This document shows positions 18,279-26,949 of a stretch of DNA of 64,000 nt, piece by piece. Location: contig NZ_NADJ01000027.1 in assembly GCF_002196705.1 (NCBI RefSeq), positions 1 to 64,000 of the forward strand. The letters run 5' to 3'. This DNA is from Desulfosporosinus sp. FKB. GTDB lineage: Bacteria; Bacillota; Desulfitobacteriia; Desulfitobacteriales; Desulfitobacteriaceae. Position numbers and translations under genes: made by a program. Below the pieces are notes generated by a model that had not been told where the DNA came from, did not search any database, and saw only the letters and a program-made list of their open reading frames with translations. Positions within the stretch are counted from its first letter, which is position 1. Every line of letters starts with the position of its first letter.

Positions 18279-18662
18279 ATTCTGTCTCCTTTCCGATCAC
18301 CTAGACGCCCTTTCTACCATTAATTCGCATTAATACACCTTCTTCGTATTTATCAGAATAATCATAAGCTTTGATCTATGGCAAAATACAAAAAACTACA
18401 AAAAGTTACACTGAATAAGTCAAATTTTTTTAGAAAAGGCCCTTGCCACTTGAAAACCCGAAATTGTAAACGGTGACCAAGAAGCCATTTTGCTTCAAGA
18501 GACAACTTTGACTCCCTCTCAAAGACGGGTGGCAAAATCATATGCATTAATATGAATTTTGAGGAACTTTAGCTTATTTTGTAGAAATATATCTTGACAA
18601 CGGGAGGAATTATACTAATAATTAATACAAAATGTAAATTTTTTGAATTGAAAGGATTCAAG
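18279..18662. promoter_or_regulatory. divergent control region between aspartate operon and its two-component system
   Basis: About 380 bases without a credible gene, AT-rich near 18350-18420 and 18545-18660. Promoters for both the leftward aspartate operon and the rightward kinase gene should lie here. I could not assign unambiguous boxes. A 61-codon leftward frame at 18362-18547 has no ribosome site. Confidence 0.45.
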
Positions 18663-19955
18663 ATGCCTAAGCTTAATTTGCAGAAGCGATTTCCGACCTT
18701 GGCTTTTATGATGCTAATTGTTCCTATTGCTGGTCAGTATCGAATATATCCCTTTGACGATAGCTTCCGAGTTAGTTTAGGAACACCGACGTTCTTCTTT
18801 TTTTTGTTATTTAAAAAAAAAATAAACCCGCTTGTTGCGGGATTATTAGTCGGCATATCTGTATCTTGCTTCCGTTTATTACTTGGAATTACAACTTCCA
18901 AGATAGGAACTTTGAACTATGCACTAATTTCTAATATTGATGCGTTATTCTACTATTTAACATATGGCGCGTTTTTTTTTCTTTTCCGAATTAAGCGTTT
19001 TTCTGATAAGCCGCTCCTAATGGGAATATTAGCTGCTTGTGCTGAGATTTTGGCAAGCCTTGCGCAAATTTTAGTTAGGCATATTTTAATAGGAATGAGC
19101 ATTCCTAATGGGCTCTTGGTTACACTTGCACCCATCGCGATTATTCGGAGCTTTTTAGTGCTCGGATTTTATAGTATCTTTGCAATACGGGAAGCCCAAT
19201 TATTAGAAGAGCAACAACAGCAGCGCATCGATCTCATGCTTGTTGAAATTTCAAACTTATTTGTAGAAACAATTCAACTTAAGAAATCGATTAAAAACTC
19301 AGAAGAGGCTACCCGAGCCTGTTATACTCTATATCGTCATCTCACCGATACGCAAATCCCTCAAAATCAGGCATTCGCTCAGACTGCCCTAAAACTAGCA
19401 GGCGAAATTCACGAAATTAAAAAGGATAACCAACGTATTTATGCTGGGTTATCCAAAATCATTTCCGATAAAAATTTTACCGATTATATAAATGTTAATG
19501 ATCTAGGCACTATAATTCAAGAAATTAATGAAAAATATGCCAAGTTAATAGGGAAAAACTTAGATTTTAAAATTTGCATTCAAGGCGAGCACCCGAGTTA
19601 TTATACCTATACTGTTTTTTCTATTCTTAATAATTTGGTAAGTAATGCGGTGGAAGCTATAGTGGATGCTGGAAGAGTGTTAATATTCATTAGCCGCTGC
19701 CAAGAAGATGTTGAATTTAAAGTTTGTGACAACGGCCCCGGTATCCCCGCAAAAATCCAGAGCGCTATTTTTGAGTATGGGTTTACAACAAAGTTTGATA
19801 TTTCCGGACGACCTTCCACAGGTATTGGCTTATCGTATATTAAAGATGTTACTGGAAACCTTGGGGGAACAATTCAATTATTAAATGAGCCTTCATTACA
19901 TTCAACCTGTTTCCTTGTGCGCGTACCCATCAAAGCCTTAATGGAAAGAGGATAA
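18663..19955 (+). CDS. membrane sensor histidine kinase, GlnK/YcbA type
   Basis: A 430-residue kinase. About six hydrophobic segments fill the first 170 residues, then comes a coiled linker, a phosphoacceptor helix with EIHEIKKDNQ, and an HATPase domain with NNLVSNAVEAI (N box), DNGPGIP (G1) and STGIGLSYI (G2). The HEIK motif and the partner's YcbB domain relate it to the Bacillus GlnK-GlnL glutamine-sensing pair. The start MPKLNLQ follows GAAAGGATTC; an earlier in-frame TTG lacks a site. It is divergent from the aspartate operon, which it may control in response to an amino acid. Confidence 0.82.
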   Translation: MPKLNLQKRFPTLAFMMLIVPIAGQYRIYPFDDSFRVSLGTPTFFFFLLFKKKINPLVAGLLVGISVSCFRLLLGITTSKIGTLNYALISNIDALFYYLTYGAFFFLFRIKRFSDKPLLMGILAACAEILASLAQILVRHILIGMSIPNGLLVTLAPIAIIRSFLVLGFYSIFAIREAQLLEEQQQQRIDLMLVEISNLFVETIQLKKSIKNSEEATRACYTLYRHLTDTQIPQNQAFAQTALKLAGEIHEIKKDNQRIYAGLSKIISDKNFTDYINVNDLGTIIQEINEKYAKLIGKNLDFKICIQGEHPSYYTYTVFSILNNLVSNAVEAIVDAGRVLIFISRCQEDVEFKVCDNGPGIPAKIQSAIFEYGFTTKFDISGRPSTGIGLSYIKDVTGNLGGTIQLLNEPSLHSTCFLVRVPIKALMERG

Positions 19956-19960
19956 ACAAA

Positions 19961-20881
19961 ATGCGCTATTTTATTGTGGATGACGATATCGCTTTTCGCG
20001 CCATGCTAACAGAAATTATCGAAGAAGACTTAGCAAATGAGATCGTAGGGGAAGCTCGTGACGGTTCGGAAATCAATGCAAAACTTCTTGAGGCGAAAAA
20101 GGTTGACATCTTAATTCTAGATCTTCTAATGCCTCACCTGGATGGAATTCAAACCGCAAGAAGTCTCCAAGAAGTATTTAAGGGCAAAATTATTATGATT
20201 TCCCAATGCGATTTCAAAGAGATGATTGGGGAAGCCTATACCTGCGGAATTGAGTATTATATTACTAAACCTCTGAATCGGAACGAAGTTATGAGTGTTT
20301 TAAAGAAAGTGAGCGAACGTATACTAGTCGATCAATCTATCCAAAATATTAAGAAAACTCTTAGTAATCTTAATGATAATTTCGCAAACCCGCTTTATAG
20401 CCCTTATCAGGTCAAGTCAATTAACGATTCTGGACGTTTCCTTTTATCAGAATTGGGAATTGGCGGGGAAAGCGGTGGACAGGACCTTTTATCCATACTT
20501 AAATATTTATATGAACATGAAAAAATTGCGGGAAACGAATACACTTTCCCATCTCTCAAGGAAATTTTCTCGAATGCAGTAAAACAAAAGCTCGGTCTAA
20601 AAAATGATCCTGTGACTCTTCAAAAAGAAATAAAGGCCACTGAACAAAGAGTTCGTAGAGCGATCTACCACACCTTAGTTCATATTGCCTCCTTGGGACT
20701 TTCAGATTACTCTAATCCTAAATTTGAAGAATATGCTTCAAAGTATTTTGATTTCGATCAAATCCGAAAAAAGATGCTTGAGCTAAAAAATGGACAAGAT
20801 AGTGGTCAATCCCATGCCCGAATCAATTCGAAAAAATTCATCCAAGTGTTTTATTGGGACGCAAAAAAACTAAATACTTAA
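19961..20881 (+). CDS. response regulator with YcbB-type output domain, GlnL type
   Basis: A 306-residue regulator. The receiver domain spans 1-120 with DDD acids near the N-terminus, the phospho-aspartate in ILDLLMP near residue 52 and the lysine of YITKPLN near residue 102. The C-terminal half, from GGQDLLSIL to FDFDQIRKK, fits the YcbB domain of Bacillus GlnL, a helical DNA-binding output. It begins 5 bases after the kinase gene, with GAGGATAAACAAA before the ATG. The probable targets are its own region and the divergent aspartate operon. Confidence 0.82.
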   Translation: MRYFIVDDDIAFRAMLTEIIEEDLANEIVGEARDGSEINAKLLEAKKVDILILDLLMPHLDGIQTARSLQEVFKGKIIMISQCDFKEMIGEAYTCGIEYYITKPLNRNEVMSVLKKVSERILVDQSIQNIKKTLSNLNDNFANPLYSPYQVKSINDSGRFLLSELGIGGESGGQDLLSILKYLYEHEKIAGNEYTFPSLKEIFSNAVKQKLGLKNDPVTLQKEIKATEQRVRRAIYHTLVHIASLGLSDYSNPKFEEYASKYFDFDQIRKKMLELKNGQDSGQSHARINSKKFIQVFYWDAKKLNT

Positions 20882-20912
20882 GATAATTCTTAACGGAAAG
20901 GTAACTATTCAG

Positions 20913-20962
20913 GTCGCCTAAGTGATCAGCAATTTAAGCTAAACTCAAGGCGACTTTTGTTT
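20913..20962 (+). terminator. terminator after the GlnL-like gene
   Basis: GTCGCCT and AGGCGAC form a 7-bp stem around a long loop and are followed by TTTTGTTTT. The position, 32 bases after the response-regulator stop, fits. Confidence 0.6.
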
Positions 20963-21001
20963 TAAATGGAAATACCTTTTAAAAGGATTCAATAACTAGT
21001 G

Positions 21002-21060
21002 AACTCGTTCAGCTAAAGCTGAACATCGAGACTTCGGTGGGGGACTACTTCAATGAAGTT
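21002..21060 (+). mobile_element. possible solitary end of an IS200/IS605-type element (copy A)
   Basis: The segment contains the perfect hairpin GTTCAGCT-AA-AGCTGAAC and then an acttcggtgggggact stretch followed by a second small dyad (acttcaatgaagt). A diverged copy lies at 32721-32793 in the opposite orientation. Structured ends of this kind, with a cttcggtggg core, recall the right ends of IS200/IS605 (TnpB) elements. No tnpA or tnpB is next to it, so at most it is a remnant. The family assignment is from general resemblance. Confidence 0.4.
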
Positions 21061-21120
21061 CTATATTTATGGTTATATTTACCCATACTTACCTAACGGA
21101 CTCCACGTTGCTTAAAAGAT

Positions 21121-21650
21121 TTATTTTTCAGATACCACCGTTCCCTGTGCATCACAAAGTGCTCCCGGATCCCCGTCATTATTCCAGATATTTTCCTTAA
21201 TCCAGACCAAAATATTTGTTCCGACTTGAGCATTTTTGCCACTTTCAACCTTTATTGTTCCATTCGCAGGTATTATTGTGTCTGATAGGAAATTATAGGT
21301 TTGGTTCCCCTTCTCACTCACCAATTTCCATCCTGATAACTCTACAGGTTTAGAGCTGTCGTTTGTTATTGTCACTACTTCGGCCTGCAAATCAATATTT
21401 GATATAGTTACAGAACCTGAAGACTCTGCAGGAGCTTGTGTCGTTGTAGAACTCTGAGCAGGCTTGACCGTGAGACTTGAATAACTTCTGACACTTGTTG
21501 GAGGCAGATTTGATGGGATGACATTCTCTGTCCGGTCCATCATCCGTATTCCCAACAACGACTAGAATCGCCTGATCATTCGGTGCTATAACTAAGATAC
21601 TATCCGCTTGACCAACATCAAGAAAATGAACTTGCAGAGTTCCGTTTATC
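21121..21650 (-). pseudogene. gutted MBL-fold/lamin-tail-domain protein gene
   Basis: Two parts of one protein type survive in different frames. Between about 21553 and 21650 one frame reads LQVHFLDVGQADSILV, the first strand of ComEC-like metallo-beta-lactamase-fold hydrolases. The remaining 21121-21558 frame encodes a Thr/Ser/Pro-rich linker and a lamin-tail domain (VELSGWKLVSEKGNQTYNF ... IWNNDGDPGALCDAQG). The roughly 250-residue hydrolase core with its metal-binding motifs is missing and the join is out of frame. An intact homologue would be a secreted hydrolase. The remnant cannot work. Confidence 0.75.
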
Positions 21651-22616
21651 CGCGCTCAATTTAACACCTGTCATTTCTTCACTCATGGTCCATAAGCGTT
21701 TTGCCATTTCTTGATCAATGGCCCAAGGAAGTACACCGGTCAACTGTTGCCCCATCCCTTGTAATGAGAAGTCAGAAATTGCTTCTGCGATATCACAGTC
21801 AAGGCAATAAACGCCTCCTTTATCATCCAAAAGCGGACTAGTTGCACACCAAACACTCGTTGCAGCCCCTTGCTCAGTTGTTTTGTACTCTCCGCCAATT
21901 GCACGCTCCTGGGATGATAAAAATCTCGACAACTCTGTATCGATTCGTCCCGGATGTACAGAAAAAGCACGTATACCGTCTGCATATCCATGTTTATCAA
22001 GTTCTACAGCAAATAAAGCATTGGCAGATTTGGCTTGACCATAAGCTTTCCACTTGTCGTATTCGTGCTTTTCAAAGTTAGGGTCATCGAAGTCAACGCC
22101 ACCAAAACGAACTCCTGTTGAGGAAAGCGAAACAACACGAGCATGTCCAGCATTTTTCAAAGCAGACCATAGACGTAACGTCAATTGGAAGTGTCCCAAG
22201 TGATTCGTCGCAAATTGCGATTCGTAGCCACGAGAATCTCGAACCAATGGTGGAGCCATGACACCTGCGTTAGCAATCAAAATATTTAACGCTCTGCCTG
22301 TATCAAGAAATTTTTGTGCGAACGCATCAATTGAATCCGGGTTCATCAAGTCAAGGGTTTCAACTTCTACATTCGCAATGTCCTCAGTTGCGGCTTTTGC
22401 CTGCTCTACCGAACGAGCACCTACGATGACAGTAGCTCCTGCTGCCGACAGTGCACGAGTAGATTCAAGTCCAATACCTGAATGTCCGCCAGTAACAATA
22501 GCAACTTTCCCGCTAAGATCAATATCTTTAACAACCTCCAACGCAGTTGTATGTGAATCAAAGCCGGATAAAATCGGAATCTGTGGGGTTATTTTGTATT
22601 CATTGTTTATTGGCAT
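21618..22616 (-). CDS. short-chain dehydrogenase/reductase (WW-oxidoreductase-like)
   Basis: A 332-residue classical SDR. The NAD(P)-binding TGGHSGIG is near residue 41, NAG near 115, the catalytic serine lies in SLSSTG and YGQAK holds the Tyr-Lys pair. Substrate unknown. It is a tandem paralogue of the next gene. Its last ten residues (DKRNSASSFS) do not match the paralogue's end and are read out of frame from the start of the gutted hydrolase gene, so the natural C-terminus was replaced. Expression is probably linked to the divergent AraC regulator. Confidence 0.88.
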   Translation of the reverse strand: MPINNEYKITPQIPILSGFDSHTTALEVVKDIDLSGKVAIVTGGHSGIGLESTRALSAAGATVIVGARSVEQAKAATEDIANVEVETLDLMNPDSIDAFAQKFLDTGRALNILIANAGVMAPPLVRDSRGYESQFATNHLGHFQLTLRLWSALKNAGHARVVSLSSTGVRFGGVDFDDPNFEKHEYDKWKAYGQAKSANALFAVELDKHGYADGIRAFSVHPGRIDTELSRFLSSQERAIGGEYKTTEQGAATSVWCATSPLLDDKGGVYCLDCDIAEAISDFSLQGMGQQLTGVLPWAIDQEMAKRLWTMSEEMTGVKLSADKRNSASSFS

Positions 22617-22696
22617 AATTTAATACCTCCATATTAATGTTTCTAGTAATTAGGTGATAAATCGTTTAGAGAAAGTAACACATTACTGTTGTGCTC

Positions 22697-23659
22697 TTAT
22701 CTTGGAAATTGTATTCCTATTAATTGTTCGCTAAGTTGCCAAAGGCGTTCTGCAAGGATTGGATCAATTGCCCAGGTGCATACGCCATCAGGAATCTTGT
22801 CTGCATCATTCGTTTCCACAATGTTGGCAATATCAACATTCTCACAATATACGCCGCCCAATCCATCCAACTGTCTGCTTGTCGCACACCATACGGACGT
22901 TGCTGCACCTTGTTCAGCAGTTTTGAATTTAAAGAATGTTTTGGCTGCGGATAATTCATCCTCGGACATATAACGAATCAAATTGCTCATTACAGCACCG
23001 GGATGTACAGCAAAGGCGCGAATGCCATCTGCGTACCCCCATCGGTCAAGAGCAACGGCAAACAAGGAAGTGGCTGATTTTGACTGTCCATATGCTAGCT
23101 GTTTGTTATATTCGTGTCGTTCAAAGTTTGGATCATCGAAATCGACACCTCCAAAGCGAATTCCAGTGGAAGAAAGAGATACAACACGTGCTCCGTTTGC
23201 CTGTTTTAATGCTGGCCAAAGACGTGCGGTCAATTGGAAATGTCCCAAATGATTGGTCGCAAATTGTGACTCATACCCTCGAGAATCCCTTGTCAACGGT
23301 GGGCTCATAATACCCGCGTTATTGATCAAAATGTCGAGCGGGCGGCCAGAACTTAAAAATTTTTGTGCAAACACGTCGATGGAACCAGAATCACATAAAT
23401 CCATCTCCATCAATTCAACACGGGCTAAATCCGAAACTGCGGCTTGCGCTTTTTCTTTTGAGCGCGCGGGAACAACGACCGTTGCACCGGCCAATGTCAA
23501 CGCGCGGGTTGTTTCCAGACCAATTCCGGAATATCCGCCAGTTACAATCGCGGTCTTTCCGTTCAGGTCGATTCCTTTTAACACATCTTTTGCAGTTGAT
23601 TGCGGGCCGAAACCTGAACCAATCGGGGCTTGATGCGTAATTACATAGTCGCCCATCAT
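22697..23659 (-). CDS. short-chain dehydrogenase/reductase, tandem paralogue
   Basis: A 320-residue SDR very similar to its neighbour, with TGGYSGIGLETTRAL, NNAGIM, SLSSTGIRFGG and the YGQSKSA catalytic motif. It ends LIGIQFPR, probably the native end for this pair. AAGGAGTGTGAA precedes two consecutive ATGs. It is divergent from an AraC-type activator across a region that carries an aldo/keto reductase scrap; SDR, reductase and AraC genes of this type often travel together. Substrate unknown. Confidence 0.88.
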   Translation of the reverse strand: MMGDYVITHQAPIGSGFGPQSTAKDVLKGIDLNGKTAIVTGGYSGIGLETTRALTLAGATVVVPARSKEKAQAAVSDLARVELMEMDLCDSGSIDVFAQKFLSSGRPLDILINNAGIMSPPLTRDSRGYESQFATNHLGHFQLTARLWPALKQANGARVVSLSSTGIRFGGVDFDDPNFERHEYNKQLAYGQSKSATSLFAVALDRWGYADGIRAFAVHPGAVMSNLIRYMSEDELSAAKTFFKFKTAEQGAATSVWCATSRQLDGLGGVYCENVDIANIVETNDADKIPDGVCTWAIDPILAERLWQLSEQLIGIQFPR

Positions 23660-23689
23660 TTCACACTCCTTTTATTCTCTATATTTTTG

Positions 23690-23960
23690 TTATGAATCTC
23701 TTAACACCAAGTGGTGCCTGCCTGAGCAGTTCAAGTATGTTGTGACTTTGAGGGCAATGCTGACATACATTCTGTAAGAAACGCAGCGTTCTGCTCCGGC
23801 ATTGGCCGGCGGAAATAAGCATCCTCTGGAATAGGGTATGCAGTAGCGACAGCCTGTACATCTCATTTCCTTTGATATATCCTGATAGCCCTCAACGAGT
23901 CTTGAAACTGACTCAAGCTTAATTTTATTATGATTTATAAAGAGTCTGCCGAAAAGTCCA
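23690..23960 (-). pseudogene. C-terminal ferredoxin scrap of an aldo/keto reductase
   Basis: The frame encodes about 80 residues ending at a stop codon and includes KEMRCTGCRYC, the first cysteine group of the [4Fe-4S] domain at the end of Fe-S aldo/keto reductases, with more cysteines behind it. No ribosome site or catalytic barrel is present upstream, so only the tail remains. A 60-codon ATG frame in another phase overlaps it and is a shadow. Confidence 0.55.
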
Positions 23961-24100
23961 TTCCTGCAGATATATTGCCTAATACTGCAATTTTCAAAAA
24001 AATCAGAGTTCTAAAAGTATTGCCTTGTACTTGGAAGTGAGCTAATATTTATATATAAAACTATAGTTTATAAAACGCAAGAACTGAGGGCCATCTTGAT

Positions 24101-25099
24101 ATGAATAGGGAAAAAACAAATATATTTGTTGCTCCATCTGAAGTAAATGTTCGAATCAAACAAGACTTATTGAAGCAAATTATCCCTATTACAGAGCAAA
24201 TAACCCGTGCAGATGGTAATACGAAAACACTTATCCCATTTCTAACGATTAATCGTCACACATGCGAATCCTCGCTAACTCCGAGTGTTCTTACACCATC
24301 GTTTTGTATGATTCTGCAAGGGATGAAAGAGCTGCATTTGGGGAACGAAATGGTTTACTATTATGCTGGAGATTTTGTGGCCTCTGTGATTGATATGCCT
24401 ACATCAGGGCAAGTTGTGAATGCAACTCCAGATAATCCATTTATCGGTTTGCGCATTGATTTTACGACAAAGGAAATAGCTTCAATAGCTATGGAAGCCG
24501 GAATCGATAAGACGCAGAACAAAAAAAAGGTGGGAGTTGGAGCTTTTGTTGGGAAAGCAGATGTTGAGCTTTTGGAGCTATTCATTCGACTGATAAAGCT
24601 GGTACACAATCCTAATGGCATTAGTTTTCTTTCTGAAAACATGAAGCGTGAACTGATCTTTCGTCTTCTGACAGGGGAATACGGGCACTTGTTTTATCAA
24701 CATGCATTGTTTGATCAGCAGGCGGACGGCGTTGGTAAAGCGATTGCATGGATTCGAGAAAACTACGAAAAATCCTTTACTGTTGAGGAACTTGCAAAAT
24801 CGAACAACATGAGCATATCAGGACTACAACATAAATTTAAGTCCATTACCACTATGGGGCCGCTGCAGTATCAAAAGCAGCTCCGCCTGCAGGAGGCACG
24901 ACGTCTCATGCTCAGCGGTTTAATGGATGCAACATCGGCAGCCATGGAGGTAGGCTATGAGAGCGTTTCGCAGTTTAGCAGAGAGTACAGACGACTTTTT
25001 GGCCTTCCACCAAAAAGAGATGTCAAACAGGTCATGGAAAATGAACTGGGTCAACGGTACAGAACACAAAAATCCGAGCATGCACATCGGTCTCTTTAG
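24101..25099 (+). CDS. AraC family regulator with AraC_N cupin domain
   Basis: A 332-residue regulator. The N-terminal part (about 30-180) is the AraC_N type cupin, with 'TPSFCMILQGMKELHLG' typical of that family. The C-terminal 100 residues form two helix-turn-helix motifs (FTVEELAKSNNMSISGLQ and ATSAAMEVGYESVSQFSREYRRLFG). It is divergent from the SDR pair and probably controls it. The ribosome site (GAGGGCC) is modest. The native partner may also have been the lost aldo/keto reductase. Confidence 0.88.
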   Translation: MNREKTNIFVAPSEVNVRIKQDLLKQIIPITEQITRADGNTKTLIPFLTINRHTCESSLTPSVLTPSFCMILQGMKELHLGNEMVYYYAGDFVASVIDMPTSGQVVNATPDNPFIGLRIDFTTKEIASIAMEAGIDKTQNKKKVGVGAFVGKADVELLELFIRLIKLVHNPNGISFLSENMKRELIFRLLTGEYGHLFYQHALFDQQADGVGKAIAWIRENYEKSFTVEELAKSNNMSISGLQHKFKSITTMGPLQYQKQLRLQEARRLMLSGLMDATSAAMEVGYESVSQFSREYRRLFGLPPKRDVKQVMENELGQRYRTQKSEHAHRSL

Positions 25100-25204
25100 A
25101 GGCCTAAATGCATTCTCTACGCAACTTTCCCAAATTGTTTTTCCTAGCAAACTTTGAAAATTAGGGTTTGCTAACCACCCACTAAGAATCCCTTTGTTAG
25201 AATA

Positions 25205-25240
25205 TATGTCGGAGGTTTGAGTCATCGCTTCCACCAATAC
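25205..25240 (+). other. tRNA 3'-end-like segment (degenerate)
   Basis: The bases ggtttgagtc followed by cttccacca resemble the T-arm and CCA end of a tRNA and are followed 17 bases later by a good terminator. The T-stem does not pair and no 5' part of a tRNA is visible upstream, so it is at most a remnant or an attachment-site scar. Confidence 0.25.
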
Positions 25241-25256
25241 ATAACTAGATTTTGAA

Positions 25257-25283
25257 GTCCAGTGATTCTACTGGGCTTTTTTT
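25257..25283 (+). terminator. intrinsic terminator
   Basis: CCAGT-gattct-ACTGG is followed by GCTTTTTTT, a textbook short terminator. It ends the AraC transcript or a lost RNA gene just upstream. Confidence 0.7.
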
Positions 25284-25443
25284 ATCTTGGTCTAAGTTGG
25301 CAGAGAGGTTGACAAGAAGCAGTAACTTTAAAAATCATTGACCATAGAATATATCAAACATGGGCAAGAATGACGAGCTTAGGACTGGATGAACTACCCG
25401 AAAAGCAACTACTTTACCTGTAATAAAAATTGGGAGGGAAAAC

Positions 25444-26436
25444 ATGTGCACCTATATATCAATTCCAAAACAGTCAAATGGTACTGTGATTACAGCACGA
25501 ACGGAGGATTGGCTCATAAAACTTCCTTCAATCGTTAATTTTGTACCTTGTGGTCAGTCGTTCCCAGAAATAAAGGGGTATGTACCACAAATACACTGGG
25601 AGAATAAGTACGGATTTATTGGCTCCGGATGTAAGTACGAGAGAATGCCGATAAACTATTTTGACGGCTTGAACGAGGCAGGACTTTCTGCTGCGAGCTT
25701 ATGGTTGGGGTGTAGTAAGTTTCCGGAGCCGAAACTAGATACGCCCATGCTTTATAACTCTAATTTGTTACCCTATGTGTTAGGAAATTTTAAAAATATC
25801 CACGAAGTGGAGGCTGCCCTTACTAAAGTTACCATCATCTCTGTGAATCCCGGTAATCTACAACACTATATTTTTAGTGATACCTCTGGAAAGCATTTAA
25901 TCGTAGAATTCATAAATGAAAAAATGCGGACCTATACGACTGAAATGGGAGTGTTGACGAATGACCCGCAACTTGATTGGCAGCGCACAAATTTAAGTTT
26001 ATATGAAAACTTAAGCTTGGAAAATAACCCTAACCTATTCTGTGGAGCGGAACTTTCTGGCAGCGGTCAGCTAGGAATCCCTGGTGACCCGACCCCTCAA
26101 TCGCGTTTCATCCGGGCAGCGTTTCTGCGACAAACCGCTTTCCAACCCCAAAATACTCAAGAAGCCATCGGCATAGCCCGACAAATTTTGCAAACTCTCG
26201 CCATACCCAGCGGTACAGTCCTTAATAACGGTTCCATAACTATATACGATTGGACGCAGTGGAGTGCTTTTCGGGATCACACCAATCGAAGTTACTATTT
26301 CAATACAGACTTTAATAGTAAGATATACTGCATCCATCTTAATAAATTAGACTTTGATGTTTCAAAACAAAGGCGAATCAATATTGACCAGCCTGACTGG
26401 TACGAGGATATATCTAAAACATTCGAATCTAGCTGA
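25444..26436 (+). CDS. linear amide C-N hydrolase (choloylglycine/penicillin V acylase family)
   Basis: A 330-residue Ntn-hydrolase. Cys2, directly after the initiator Met, becomes the N-terminal nucleophile once Met is removed. RTEDW near residue 19 carries the conserved Arg and Asp, and NDPQ near 163 and the late NR of DHTNRSYY fit the family. Members hydrolyse conjugated bile salts, penicillin V or N-acyl homoserine lactones; the real substrate cannot be told. No signal peptide. GGGAGGG lies 6 bases upstream of the ATG. A hairpin follows. Confidence 0.85.
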   Translation: MCTYISIPKQSNGTVITARTEDWLIKLPSIVNFVPCGQSFPEIKGYVPQIHWENKYGFIGSGCKYERMPINYFDGLNEAGLSAASLWLGCSKFPEPKLDTPMLYNSNLLPYVLGNFKNIHEVEAALTKVTIISVNPGNLQHYIFSDTSGKHLIVEFINEKMRTYTTEMGVLTNDPQLDWQRTNLSLYENLSLENNPNLFCGAELSGSGQLGIPGDPTPQSRFIRAAFLRQTAFQPQNTQEAIGIARQILQTLAIPSGTVLNNGSITIYDWTQWSAFRDHTNRSYYFNTDFNSKIYCIHLNKLDFDVSKQRRINIDQPDWYEDISKTFESS

Positions 26437-26498
26437 TTTGCGGAACTTGCTCTTAGCTTGGATATTATTGCAACTGGATTCATCATGGCAAGACTTAT

Positions 26499-26532
26499 GA
26501 GGGACTAACCTGGATTATCCGGTTTGTCCCTC
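26499..26532 (+). terminator. hairpin after the amide hydrolase gene
   Basis: GAGGGAC...GTCCCTC with an inner AACC-GGAT dyad makes an almost perfect 34-base palindrome 63 bases after the stop. There is no T-run, so termination strength is uncertain. Confidence 0.5.
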
Positions 26533-26793
26533 AATCATACGTTGCGATTGACTTGGAAATTAACCTTCAGTTGGTACTTCAAAAGCCTGGGGGAGAAGAA
26601 TAAAGCTATGATTAACTCAGCCTTGAAAAACAAGGCCCTTCCAGCAAGATTAAACTCTTCGTAAATCTTAAAATTTATAAAGCAGCCTTTGGCTACTCTT
26701 TTACTTGTTATCTGTCTTTTTCATTTGTTATTTATCGAATAGAACTAGATCGTTGTACAAGCTTTTATCAGAATATATTTAGCAAAACAATCT

Positions 26794-26931
26794 TTATTCC
26801 CCATCATTATTTATTGCTTCCTTATGTTTGACTTTTCGGGTATAGTCTTTAATCGACTTATGGGGACGAGTACCAGTGTTAAAAAAGACCTGGGTTCGTG
26901 GTTTTCGAGTTACTTTGGGTTTCTTTTTCAT
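26794..26931 (-). CDS. small basic protein, unknown
   Basis: A 45-residue, strongly basic protein (MKKKPKVTRKPR..., then TGTRPHKSIKDYTRK). AGGTGAGGGAGC precedes the ATG closely. The TGTRxH...KYTRK-like pattern resembles small conserved proteins of unknown role in Clostridia. It begins 18 bases after the tfoX-like gene on the same strand and is probably cotranscribed. A function in RNA or nucleic-acid binding is possible from charge alone. Confidence 0.55.
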   Translation of the reverse strand: MKKKPKVTRKPRTQVFFNTGTRPHKSIKDYTRKVKHKEAINNDGE

Positions 26932-26949
26932 AGCTCCCTCACCTATTGT

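Noticed and set aside
18362-18547. 61-codon leftward frame in the divergent control region
   Set aside because: No ribosome site; position and composition fit non-coding DNA.
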